Source of the DNA: Turritopsis dohrnii
Taxonomy: Eukaryota > Cnidaria > Hydrozoa > Anthoathecata > Oceaniidae
Direction of reading: 5' to 3'
DNA length: 64,000 nt
Assembly: GCA_027922465.2 (NCBI GenBank)
Contig: BQMF02000040.1
Coordinates: 682,001-746,000, forward strand
This document shows positions 21,898-32,690 of this stretch, piece after piece. The position numbers and the translations under genes were made by a program. The notes beneath the pieces were generated by a model that made no database searches, was not told the origin of the DNA, and worked only from the letters and a program-made list of their open reading frames with translations. Numbering within the stretch: position 1 is the first letter of the stretch; every line of letters starts with the position of its first letter.

Positions 21898-22153
21898 GCT
21901 CCTACATATGAAGATCATTTTTGGAAAGTTTCATTGAATTTGAATTAGTCTGTGAGAAGATATTCTTGTTAAGAAAAGGGTCACTTTTTGGCCTGAAAAA
22001 TCTTTAATTGTACGCATAATTAGTGACGTCATCAATTTTTTTTTCAAAATTTTTATTTTTCTCCCTTTTTTCATAGGATACAACTTTGTGTCAAAGCATT
22101 TTGAAAAATTCTCATTTTTTACAAAAAAAAATTGTTTTCCCCTGGAACCACCT

Positions 22154-24188
22154 TCGACATCGACTTGAGGCGCAGACAAATTGCGAATAACTAAAGTAGA
22201 CGTTGAAAAACATATATAGTGTCTTTTCCATGCTGCACTGTCAGCTAAATCAATTGCTCTTTTGAAATTCATAAAAAAGTTCACATAGCTGTATATCTTT
22301 GACGTACCACAAGCTTATGTTCTTTGACAAGAAAACCTTTGAGTCTTTATTCACTTTCTTCCCATTTCACCTTAAAAATCTCTGGAAACGTTTTATAAAA
22401 GTATCCAATCAGCATTAACAATTGAGGACTGGTGGAATGTCACGTGATCTTCAAGATGTTTTATTTATTTTTTATCTGTAAAACAAAAGATATCTTTTTG
22501 TCAGTCAAGTCTATATAACTCTAGTCTTTTCTAATATCTCTCGCAAGAAGACGGAGTACACCTAATCGATATAAGCGTGATTAGGCTGATAATTGCCAAA
22601 CATAAACTAAACTAAGCATATCTTTGACCCTGAAAAAATTGTGTAAGCATAAACAATAGTCAAGAAATATTTTTCGGGTGGATATGAAACCTCTCCGTAG
22701 CAAAGGAAGGTTTGGCTGTGATATAAACAGTGTATGATTGAAGACATTGCAATGGTGGTTTGCTTGAAAAGTAAAAACAAGCATAAAATAAGGCTGAAAC
22801 TCGATATTTATGGTTATTAGGTTTGGATAGACTAAGCATGTTTATAAGCATGGATTAAGGCTCGATTCTCAAAATCTTTAAGCATAACTGAGGCTGAGCC
22901 AAATTTACCTGATGCTTATAAAAAAAAGGTGTATTAGAAATCGAACATGAAGTAAATACCATCACGGGAAATATCCCGAAATATCATCCGTTTAAATCAA
23001 ATGACCATGTGATGTGAATCGGGGTTCAAGGATTCAATAGACATTTTCATAAATTACGTCATTACAAGCATCGCCTCGTTTCTAAGTTTATGGATTTTTA
23101 CTTGCTGAACCTTTATAAAAGAATTTCGTGAAAACAATTTACATGAGGTGTCGTTTCTCTTTGTAAATGACGCAAACGTCATTAATATTCAGTTTGAAAA
23201 CGAGACGTTGTTTGTAGTGACGCAATTCATGAAAAGGTCTGTTAGATTCTGATATCAGTAAACGGAGTCGGTAAAGACAGAGATATTTCTTTGAACAAGT
23301 TTGTTTCAAAAATACCAATCTATTACGCATGCTCACACAACTACAACTATTTACAAAGTGTCCGAACAAGCTCAAAAAGCGTTAAAAATACTGACCATAA
23401 CAATTGTCCATTTCTTTCACAAAGAGATCCACTTGGAAGCCGTCGAGAAAGATGTAAAAGGACAGTGTTTATTATGGATGGCTCTACCCAGCGGGCAAAA
23501 TCGCCAAAACATCACCGCGACAAAGAGTATTTTTTTATAGAAATAGTGTGTTTATTTTAGAAATGCACTCCTTCGCAAAGGTTTTTTAACAAGTGTTCCT
23601 GCTGAGAATTGCCCATTGAAATGTACTTCTTATGTTACTATATAGTGATTCATTTGCTATCAAAAGTGTGAGGTCCAAACGCTTTCTTAACATAGAGATT
23701 CAAATACATTCAAATACAAGTACAAAACCAGCTATTCAAATACAACTAGATGTAACAACGTGTTCTTGGACGGAACACAAAATCTGTTTTCTACTTGGTG
23801 AAATACAAAAAACTCTATATCTCAAAACCTTTTTGCATCCAAGAACAGAAGAAAATAACAGACAATCATGGTGAACAGCAACGAATATAATAATTCATCA
23901 GCAAACGTTCTCAACAAATGGATAGAACCTAACAACTGTTCATCTTGTAAAACTTCTTTTAAAGGCCTAAAACTGGATACCAACGTAAAAAGGGAGGTAT
24001 ATACTGTTGAGGTTCACCATTGGGCCAACCCATCAGCCATTAGGATTCCTCATGTAACTTGCATGCGATGAAATGCAACAACAACAGCAGTCACAGGATC
24101 AAATCTTCAATCCGTAGGAAGTGAATCAGTACTGGCCATCATGTCGGCATACGAAACCCTCAAACCTGTGAATACGAACGTATTACAT
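22154..24188. other. Intergenic between the Mutator-like element and CIAO2A
   Basis: No gene recognised. A motif around 23570-23600 (AGAAATGCACTCCTTCGC, then AAAGGTTTTTTAA) recurs in diverged form at about 27692-27720, a small dispersed repeat. Open frames of 60-90 codons (for example 23291-23560, 23868-24071) show no family features. Confidence 0.45.
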
Positions 24189-26223
24189 CTACCAGCACTG
24201 GTCTTGAATACATGACTGGACGATTTTTAATAATTCAGGATTTTCCATAGCAGCAGCTGTTCTTTCTTTATCATTGATCTGTTTTGTCACTAAAGGACAA
24301 AAGGGAAAAAGGACGAGTTAAGTCTGGGAAAGCTTATTTTTCCAAAAAAAAGCGTTTTTTCAAAATGTTATGAAGAACATGGCATAATATTAGGTATCCA
24401 CTGGTTGGGGTTGCTTAATCAAAAAGATGCATGTATAATGGTAATACAAAGAAATGACCTGCCACATACCCTCTGTCGCGTTTTCATGATTTTCTTCACG
24501 AACGCAAATATCAAGCTAACGAAGGAAAACAATTGGTTCATCAGTTTTTTTAAAAAAAATACAATTTGTCAAGGTTATGCAATTTTGTCAGAATGAACAA
24601 AATCAATTCAGATCAGATAAAAAAAACCCAGAAATAAAGACAAAAGATCACACAAATGATCGCAACATTAATAGAAATTGGTGAAAGAGTTTATTTCACT
24701 TCATATACACTGCTAATATTGCAAAAAGGGGACATAAAATACCTTGTAATTACATAAAAGATTCTCCTGCAGCTTCACACGGATGCACAAACCTTTGAAA
24801 AAAATTGTTAATTAAATGTATACGGTTTAGTTGAACCTGTGCAATGAAAAATATCATAGCAGGTAAACAGAATATGAATGATTTGACTTTCAAATTAATG
24901 TAATTGGTAACTTAGTGAACAAGCACACAAAACAAACCAGATGATTTTTATAAGGAAACTATTTGACTGTCAAAATGGTTGGAATAATCAATTTAATTCC
25001 TTTGATAGTTAAAATATGTGTCCAAAGCACGTGTTTTATCAAGCACTCCCAGTCATCCAACCATTTCACTATCCAACAGAAAAATTTATGTTTATCAATA
25101 CGCACCTATCAGAGTTGCAAGAGAACAATGAGGCACAGTAGGTACAAACTCCACACTGATCAGATAGTCTTCGTCCCCGATTTTCTTTACATTCACCAAC
25201 TTTTCTTGTACCACAAATAAATCTTCCAATGTTTGGCTTTTCTCTGGATCCTGGTTAAAATACAGAGCACACATGTTGTTAAGGGTAACCACGCAGGAAA
25301 CATTTTTATATTAGATTGTTTAACTGTTACACAGTGGAAAGATTTTTGCGCACATCTCACACAAACTGTTGCAATGCAGATGCTTAAAAGGATAACTGAT
25401 AACCAGAAAATATCATTTATATAGCTTTTTTACTTGAAAAATTCCCTTAGTAGATAAATATAGATACAAGAAAAAAAATGTTAACATTTAAGCCCTCAAA
25501 AGGTAGGTGATCACATTGTTCTTGTTGCCATCATGCAAAATAGCTTCTCGCGAAATATAAATATTGTGACATATCTTTGCAAAGTTTTCAACAACTTTAC
25601 ATACAAACACTATCATTAACCCAAACAGGGCCATTTAAACCTGAGCTAAGTTAATTTCTAGTGTAATATAGAAATGTATCTTGCAAGAAATTTTGAGGGC
25701 AAATATTTTTAAAATTATTTCATGGAAAATCTTTCATGGAAAAGGCAGTTTTTGCTTATTTTCTATAAATTTTAGGGGTATATATTTGTTTGTACAACTA
25801 ATGCAACACATGGATATTTGTGAGAGGACATCAAACCAAGTGAAATGTTCTATAACAGTTGTTTCATTTACAATGACAAGATCAATGTATATAAGTTATG
25901 AACAAAACTATGACATACCAAAATGGTCTTGATAATATCTAAAATGAATCAGAAAAACTGTGAATAAATGCATGTTAATAAATTATATAACCTCATGAAA
26001 GCTTGTGCCAAAAAATATCCTTTCACAATATGGTTCTACTATTGTATAAAATACAGTCTTTAAAATGATGTGAAAGCAATGAAAGTCTTTGACTATAAAC
26101 TATAATTATTTTGAGACACATTTTAGTTGTTGCTTGCAAAATAAAATATATACTAAACCCACCAAATGCTTCTGCAGCGAGCTCAGTACAACCACAATCA
26201 GCAGTTATTCTCCCATTATACAT
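24189..26223 (-). CDS. CIAO2A: CIAO2A (FAM96A), cytosolic iron-sulfur assembly component, six coding exons
   Basis: Exons assembled by eye on the minus strand: 26163-26223, 25919-25938, 25106-25250, 24743-24792, 24470-24515 and 24189-24289. All have AG/GT borders and compatible phases, and together give 140 aa plus stop. The protein carries the MIP18-family core: an [22 protein letters not shown] join, then [14 protein letters not shown] with the conserved reactive Cys, IRVKLQ, and [16 protein letters not shown] near the end. Human CIAO2A is 160 aa; the N-terminus here is shorter, starting at the first Met after an upstream in-frame stop. The family helps deliver iron-sulfur clusters to cytosolic targets such as IRP1. 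[13 protein letters not shown] and the DPEK context favour 2A over 2B. Confidence 0.9.
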
Positions 26224-27005
26224 TCTTGTATTAGTTCTATATATATCTTATATATGAAATAAACAATAATGAGAGGAAGTGACGATAACATCCTTACGGT
26301 CAAAACTTATTGGAAGATGTAAAAATACACAGACATATGCACAGTGTATAGAAATACACAATGATATTTTGTAGGGATTCACACAATCATATACCTCATC
26401 ATGATGATTTTACAAAAAAAGATTTTGATGAAAATTGACCAAATAAATTTAGTTCATGAGACCTTTTGCTCCTAACTTACTAACTAATGAACCAACCACA
26501 ATGTCTTAATCTTGACAATTTCTATTATATATCTGTTAGAGTTTCCTAATTTCCATTTTGCAACATGTAATAAATTCGAAAGGTTTCTCAGCTGAGTGGC
26601 AGCAAGCTAATTTTCATACGAAAGACTTTAGCCTTCTTGAAAAGTTCTTGTATACCTCAGTCTCCCATACATAATGAATATTTTAACTACAACAGTGTGA
26701 AAATTCACTAAGACAAACATTTTGCATTTCAAGTTCCTGCGATTACCTTTCGAGTATTCCTGAACCGAACCAATATGATTGGGCGATTCGAAGGCTGTCA
26801 GAAGGCGCATTTGGGCGTAAGAACAGCGCCATCAGAGTTGAAAACATGCAAATGGGATGAAATCACTCAAATCTGTCTAAATTGGTACTGGTCCCAAAAG
26901 GCCACCTTCTGAATACCAGTGTGGACAAGGGGTCTATTAATGGAGACATGTATACTAGTATCCGCCGCCGTTCAACATTATATTCAGTATACTTAGTAAA
27001 AGAAC

Positions 27006-27437
27006 ATGGCGCTATTACGTGTGGCATATCACGTGACTGCTAAACTCAGATACTTGATTTCAAAGTATTTTTCGTTAGCGGATAAGCATCATGTGGTCTC
27101 TCTGCGCACATATCTGAGGCAAACTGTCGCGGAATATAAGGATAGAACAAGAACAAATTTGAAAGCGACGGGTTGGTTCGTTATTCTGCATTTATATCTT
27201 TCATTACAAACGGTCTTGAAGAAATACAAGACTATCAGGAAGTATCCAAAGGGCAAGAAGGAACGCAATATCAGAAAATATCTCGAACCAGGAGTCCACC
27301 CTAATTATTTTCGTAAAAAAACTCGTACAAATATCACAAAAATCTCTAGGCTGTTTTTTTCCTCATTGCTTCTTGGTCTTTCCACCGACATACTTCGAAT
27401 GGCTTTTGTACCAAAGAACAAATGGAATAATAAGTGA
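27006..27437 (+). CDS. Uncharacterised 143-codon open frame, possibly a small gene
   Basis: The start context AACATGG is favourable. The frame lies head-to-head with CIAO2A, 780 bp from its start codon, so a shared promoter is conceivable. The protein is basic, with a hydrophobic WFVILHLYLSL stretch near residues 58-68 and KKYKTIRKYPKGKK after it. The last 25 or so codons are antisense to the final coding exon of SSR2, which argues that at least the C-terminus is accidental or spliced away. No family recognised. Confidence 0.3.
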   Translation: MALLRVAYHVTAKLRYLISKYFSLADKHHVVSLRTYLRQTVAEYKDRTRTNLKATGWFVILHLYLSLQTVLKKYKTIRKYPKGKKERNIRKYLEPGVHPNYFRKKTRTNITKISRLFFSSLLLGLSTDILRMAFVPKNKWNNK

Positions 27438-28346
27438 CGGCATACACATAAGAGCAAATATCGCCCATTCCAACTAAAACCGAAGAATAATCATTAATTA
27501 CTTCACCGGTTTAATATCATGTCAAACGAGGCAAATACAAAATGGTCAAATAACAAATAACGGAAATGAAACAAAGAACAACGCTTACCAAATGCGGTGA
27601 ATGTTTCCTGTTAAATTCTACTTCTGTCATGATGAATCCTTCTCCAGGGAATGACGTAAAAGCTTTCTGAAATGCGATAGACATTTCTATAGAAATACAC
27701 TCCTCCGCAGAGATTTTTTAATTACATGTGCGAGCTGGGTAATCAAAAACATTGTTGAAGGATTTCATGTTAAATGTTCGATTGTTAACAATTCTACAAT
27801 CAGCTGGAAAAAAAATCAAAATAAGTAATATAATGATTAATACCTGCACATCAGCATTCTCACTAGGTACGTAGGAGAATTGAGCTGCAGTGAAATTGAA
27901 ATAACCACTTTTGTGAGGTTTCAAAACAAGGACGTGAGTAACATTTCCATTCGGTTGAATGCTCCTCCATTCCACATTAAGATTTCCTCTTATTACTTCA
28001 AAATCTGCCACAGGGAATGTCTTCTCGAGTAATTTAACTTGACTAGCAGCACTAAATATATTTATAAGAGTACGGTTACGACTAAAAACTTTTACATGGA
28101 AAAACTCATAAGTAACTGCATGGAAATCTTCGACATGATGAAACTGATAGATATTACCTTGACATAAACAAAGAATCAAAACTCATACCTGTTGCCAACA
28201 TTGTAAATATTATATTTTATTGTTAGTTCTCGGTTTTGAACTATGAACTTATTACCAACATTCTTTGATGCTAACAATTTTGCAGTTGATTCTAATTCGG
28301 CGGCCAATGAACATGCTACCAGTGAAGCCAACAAGAGAAGTATCAT
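27363..28346 (-). CDS. SSR2: Translocon-associated protein subunit beta (SSR2/TRAPB), four coding exons
   Basis: Coding exons: 28189-28346, 27844-28051, 27589-27666 and 27363-27473, all with AG/GT borders and matching phases, giving 184 aa (human SSR2: 183 aa). Exon 1 has the signal peptide (MILLLLASLVACSLA) and LLASKNVGN...YNIYNVGN. Exon 2 holds the lumenal domain with two N-glycosylation sites, GNVTH and FNFTAA, at positions equivalent to those in vertebrates. Exon 3 has EVEFNRKHSPHL. Exon 4 has the membrane segment WAIFALMCMPSLIIPFVLWY and a short Lys-rich cytosolic tail. A polypyrimidine-AG acceptor directly precedes the ATG, implying an upstream 5' UTR exon. The protein is part of the TRAP complex at the ER Sec61 translocon. 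Confidence 0.95.
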
Positions 28347-28370
28347 CTGATGAAAAGAAAAAACATAGAT

Positions 28371-29348
28371 TATACTGCAGATCAAGCCAAACAAAATCTG
28401 ATAGTCAAGTTTATAGTCAAACGTTTATATTCAAAAAACAAAATCCACAATATGGGAGATTCAGAAATACACAACTTGCTTTCAATACTTAACCATGTGT
28501 TTTCATGACGAACAAATGACACTGGATGAACAATATACTTTTACTTTTTTTGTTTTGTTATTACTACAGATACATCATTTTACATTATTTCTTCCATTGG
28601 CTTTCTATGATCAATTTTAAGTGATGATTCTCAGGTTTGCAATCAAAATATCAAAACTGATGCTCTTTTAAAAGTATGAATTCAAATACATACATAGGTT
28701 TATTTCAGTTCACTCCTGTAACTATTGGCCCGTTCTATAAACCTGCAATTTTCTTTACTGGAAATGATATGGTTTTGTTTATTTACATTGCAGATTAAAA
28801 TAACTAGTTGATAGCTACAGGAGTAAACCACAATTAAGCCAAGATTAATATAAAAAAAACCCCCAAGCCTAATCAAATCCTAATTTTCACATATGGAAAC
28901 TTGACAGATGAAACAAAAAGAAATTATCAAAGAAACAGGCTGTAAAGTCATGTAGACCATAAAAAATGACAAAAAAATGACAAAAATGACAAAAAAAGAC
29001 ACTTCTTTGCCTATTTGAAGTATTTTTCTTCACAATGTGATATATGTATATATATAAATATGATTTATGCAGATAAAACAAAAAGCAATGAACGAGAGCA
29101 TGAAGATGAAATAGTACAAAGTATGATTCCAAGCACAATAAAACCTGGTAAATCTGAAACATAAGAAGGGCACATCTTGATAAAATAATTATTATTCAGG
29201 TAGTAAGGAAAGGGGGAAAAATAAAAAATCAATTTCCAGGGTTATGTCGAGATATCGTATCCGAAATTGTGAAAATGTTTTGAAGAAAGGCAAAGATATT
29301 CAAGCAACTAAACTCTTTCTGTTGAATGTTACCCTTTCCCTAAACCAG
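28371..29348. other. Upstream flank of SSR2
   Basis: Presumed 5' UTR intron and promoter side of SSR2. Contains A-rich ATGACAAAAA repeats near 28965-29000. No gene seen. Confidence 0.4.
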
Positions 29349-29349
29349 G

Positions 29350-29999
29350 CCTGGTCGTAAGAGGCGTGCGATCACGCATGCAGACTTCCACACATGCCAA
29401 AATTTATTTAGGCCTGGCTTGTAATGACAAGTGTAATAACAAATGTTGACTTGAAAGTCAACAAATATCTGCCCCAAAATGTTGAACGTTTTGCTTCGGA
29501 AATTGTTCATGTGCTATGATTAAATTTTCCAATAACGGAATGAAACTTTGCTACCATTTCAGTAAATGAGGTCTCCGATCACTTTGGAATACGGTAGTGA
29601 TTTTGAATTAAAAGCCAGTGCTCGCAAATTTTCTTCGTTTCATAGCAGATGGAACAATGGAGAGTAATACAATTTTTTCTTTATTTTCAGGTTTTATTTT
29701 TCCTTTTTATTAATAATATTATTTATCCTCAAAGTGATTTTTATAGCTAACATTTTACGTTCTGAATCTTTGAAAACATTGTTTTGTTTTATTAAATTCA
29801 TTCTCCGTGAAAATCTCATTGTTTTTACATATATGACACATTTAAAATTTCACTTAAGATTATCTATCATACAGAATGAAGATCGTTGATTGTTGACAAA
29901 ATTGACCGCACATCTGTCAAAAATTTACACATGTCATAACTGATATCGTCAATTAAAACGTGTGATGACCGCACGTCTGCTAATTTTCTTACGACCAGG
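29350..29999. mobile_element. Candidate TIR element of 650 bp (CCTGGTCGTAAGA ends)
   Basis: CCTGGTCGTAAGA at 29350-29362 and its exact complement at 29987-29999. Subterminal sequences on both sides contain related GATCACGC/GTGATGACCGCAC and ACACATG blocks. No coding frame. Classification unknown. Confidence 0.6.
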
Positions 30000-30954
30000 C
30001 TGCTAAACCTTTAAACAAACTAAACAAACACAAAATATTCATGAAAAGATAATCTAAACTCTATAGAAAACATGAAGTATATAGTAGCTCTACTTCTTTT
30101 TGTAACTCATCATGAAAAACAAAAACACATTTTCTTTAGGATAACATTTCAGCTGGGATCCTTTCCTATAGTAGTCTAGTCACTGACCATTTTACACAAC
30201 CACCTAATAGAAAGGACGGACATACTATCCTGCGAAACATTGCCTTCATTTGGTGAGTCATATAGTAAAATTTGAATTAGAGAAGATTAGAGAAGCTCTG
30301 GGGAGTTGTTAGTTGCATAATGTTGAATCTGCCTCAGCAATTCGCAGCTATCACATTGCTTCTACTAGAGAGACTTTCTCTGAGAAAGACTTGCGTTTAG
30401 AACAATCTTTGTCGTTCAGTTTTGAAGGATGGGCTTCTTTATAGAAGTGCCAGAGACAGTTAATCGGCAAATGTTATTACCAAAACACATGTAAGACATC
30501 GATTTGTGTTTTGGGTTCTCTGCGTGCTGCTTGGCTAGACACTTTTAATTCTGAAACAAACACTACAACTACACATACTCTGGTCACTGATACAAGTTTT
30601 CTGACAAAAAAAAAGAAAATAAATGACAATTTTGGTGAAAAAAATGAAAGAAATGACAAAGTCACAGAAAAAATGAAAAAAATGATCCACTTGACAGCCC
30701 ACAGACACTAACCCGTAGGAAATAAACCTAAGAAATTTACCTTGAATATTCTTTTTTTCCTGGCTACTCAACGCAACTCTTTCTCATGTGTCAGTGAATG
30801 AGTTACTCTGTTGTGATGGCCTCGTTCTCGTTAATATTTCGTCGTGAAAAGAGTCAAAATGAGGTTGGGAAACGTGGTTTTACTGCTGAAACTGCCGTCG
30901 TAACAACAATTTCCGCGCTATTAACTTTTTTATGTATTCGGGCACCACGCCATC

Positions 30955-31024
30955 GGTCTTGATCAATGATATATATATTTCACTTCGCTTTCACGCTTCG
31001 CTTATATATATCATTGGTCTTGAT
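30955..31024. repeat. 52-bp palindromic insertion with 9-bp direct repeats
   Basis: GGTCTTGAT at 30955-30963 is repeated at 31016-31024. Between them the 52-bp segment begins CAATGATATATATA and ends TATATATATCATT, giving perfect 13-bp inverted arms (30965-30977 and 31003-31015) around a CTTCGCTTTCACGCTTCG-like centre. The layout looks like a very small MITE with a 9-bp target duplication. Confidence 0.7.
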
Positions 31025-31179
31025 ATGAACGATTGATTTTAATGTAGTAACAACACATGGTAAGGTCCTTTATAATCGAATCATTTTATGTGAAAATGGT
31101 TATACGGAAATAATAACAGAATATTTCAAAGGAACATTCTTTAAAAGAATGAAACAAAACAAGAGCGAGCGAGGTTGTT

Positions 31180-31560
31180 GTGATCATAGTTAATATTGAT
31201 ATATGTTGTGATGCATGCAGGGAGGACGCGGAACAAGCTTATTTAAGGTGGTTCGGTGAGTGTAGCCAGCGAAACATTTGCAGCTGCAGCTGGGGGTTTT
31301 CAACTGGGGATTTAGAGGCACTGTACGGCCTTTATCAAATCTCAGACAAAAAATCCAGCTATTCACGCTTAAGAAGGATCATTGCAGCATATGCATCATC
31401 ATTTATAAGAATCAAAGATCGCCTCAAGCTTGAAATACCAACAACTCAAGCAGCATACCAGAAAGGGAAGATCAACAACTGAACACGCCTTTTGCATGCA
31501 AACAAAGTCATTGATACACTTGGAGATGAGTAAAACGTTTTCGTCAACAGAGAGACCTGA
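31180..31560 (+). pseudogene. LINE reverse-transcriptase fragment, frameshifted
   Basis: A short segment reads LRRIIAAYASS...IKDRLKLEIPTTQAAYQKG, the N-terminal fingers region of a LINE reverse transcriptase. The expected R-STTEH continuation lies in the next frame, from about 31469. No other part of the element is visible nearby. Confidence 0.7.
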
Positions 31561-31645
31561 ATAACAAATATGGATATACCATGGCCAGATGAACACTTTT
31601 TTGCTAAGCTTTCAAACTTCTACTTTGGCTATTTCACGAATGGTG

Positions 31646-31697
31646 TAATATCGTTGACATCTTAATATCGTCGACATCTTAATATCGTTGACATCTT
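31646..31697. repeat. 17-bp tandem repeat, three units
   Basis: TAATATCGTTGACATCT is repeated three times with one base change (TCGTCGACATC in the middle unit). Confidence 0.8.
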
Positions 31698-32406
31698 GCT
31701 GCCAACAAATGAAAGCAAAACAAATTGCAAATAAAAGGTGCATCAAGCACGGCACATTAGTAACCTCGTACCTAGGATTCCTCATACGAGTCCTGGGTAC
31801 GAGGCTGCGGGCACATTTGCACATCATTTTAATAGTTTCCTTTTTTTTCGAATACGCCCTCATATTTTTATGTCCTTCTGATAATTTGTTGGATACACAA
31901 GTTTTAATTGACAAGAAACGTCAACCATACTTCAATCAACCATATGATTAACTGGAATAGCGTAGTTATTTGTGAAACTTGGTAAAAGTCCCATCATTAC
32001 TTTGCACGGCTCGTAGTCATATAAGGAGGTTTTACATTCGAGAATATGACATGAGGTCTCATTATATCATTTCATGCCAGTCTGAAGCATCCCCCAAAAT
32101 TCCAATGCACAATGTCATTCTCAGGCTACCCGATTTCGGATGAAACGGGAATAATGGCGGTGAATTTTGAAGCAAATTAAGTGCAATGTTACTTTAAAAT
32201 GGTGACAAAGAGAATAACTTTGTCTCAGCTTGTAAGGAAGCTCGATATTCTTGTTTGCTTTGAGGCTATGAGACTAAACCAAAGAACTGAAATATTTATC
32301 CTAGAAAGTTTTCGTTCTTCATAGGAAGGCTCCACACAGTTGCCACTATTTAGAGTAAGTCTTTTTATTATGAATCATTAACAAAAACAAAAAATTGAGC
32401 AATTAT

Positions 32407-32690
32407 TACCCAGTAAACACAAAAACATCTTCAAGACGTCTTTAAAACGTCTGTAAGTCGTCTTTCAAAATGCAAATGAGACGTCTTTAATACAGCTTTA
32501 AGACGTCTTTGAAACAAACTCGTCTAAAAGCGTTACAGTTTTCAATCAAATAAAGACGTATTAAAGACGTCCTTCTGGTATCTTGAAAGATGTATTGAAG
32601 ACGTCCCTTTGGTATCTTGAAAGACGTCTTGAAGACGTCCCTTTGGTTTCTTGAAAGATGTATTGAAGACGTTTTTGTGTTTATTGGGTA
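32407..32690. mobile_element. MITE rich in GACGTC, TIR CCCARTAAACACAAAAAC
   Basis: The left end TACCCAGTAAACACAAAAAC and right end (complement TACCCAATAAACACAAAAAC) are near-perfect inverted repeats that begin with CCCA inside a TA duplication (32407-32408, 32689-32690). The interior holds at least three direct units of about 32 bp (GACGTCC...TGGTATCTTGAAAGA) and many GACGTC palindromes. No coding capacity. Confidence 0.85.

Larger units (their letters stand above)
19312..22153 (+). mobile_element. Mutator-like DNA transposon, 2842 bp, apparently complete
   Basis: A perfect 19-bp inverted repeat, AGGTGGTTCCAGGGGAAAA, starts at 19312 and its complement ends at 22153. One long intact transposase frame lies between. 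Direct comparison of the flanks gives no convincing 8-11 bp target duplication, perhaps because the neighbouring MITE altered the left flank. Intact ends plus an intact gene make recent or current activity possible. Confidence 0.85.

Noticed and set aside
26628..26810. Candidate first exon of CIAO2A (MRLLTAFES...)
   Set aside because: Its donor would give the wrong phase; the exons at 26163-26223 and 25919-25938 complete the protein instead.
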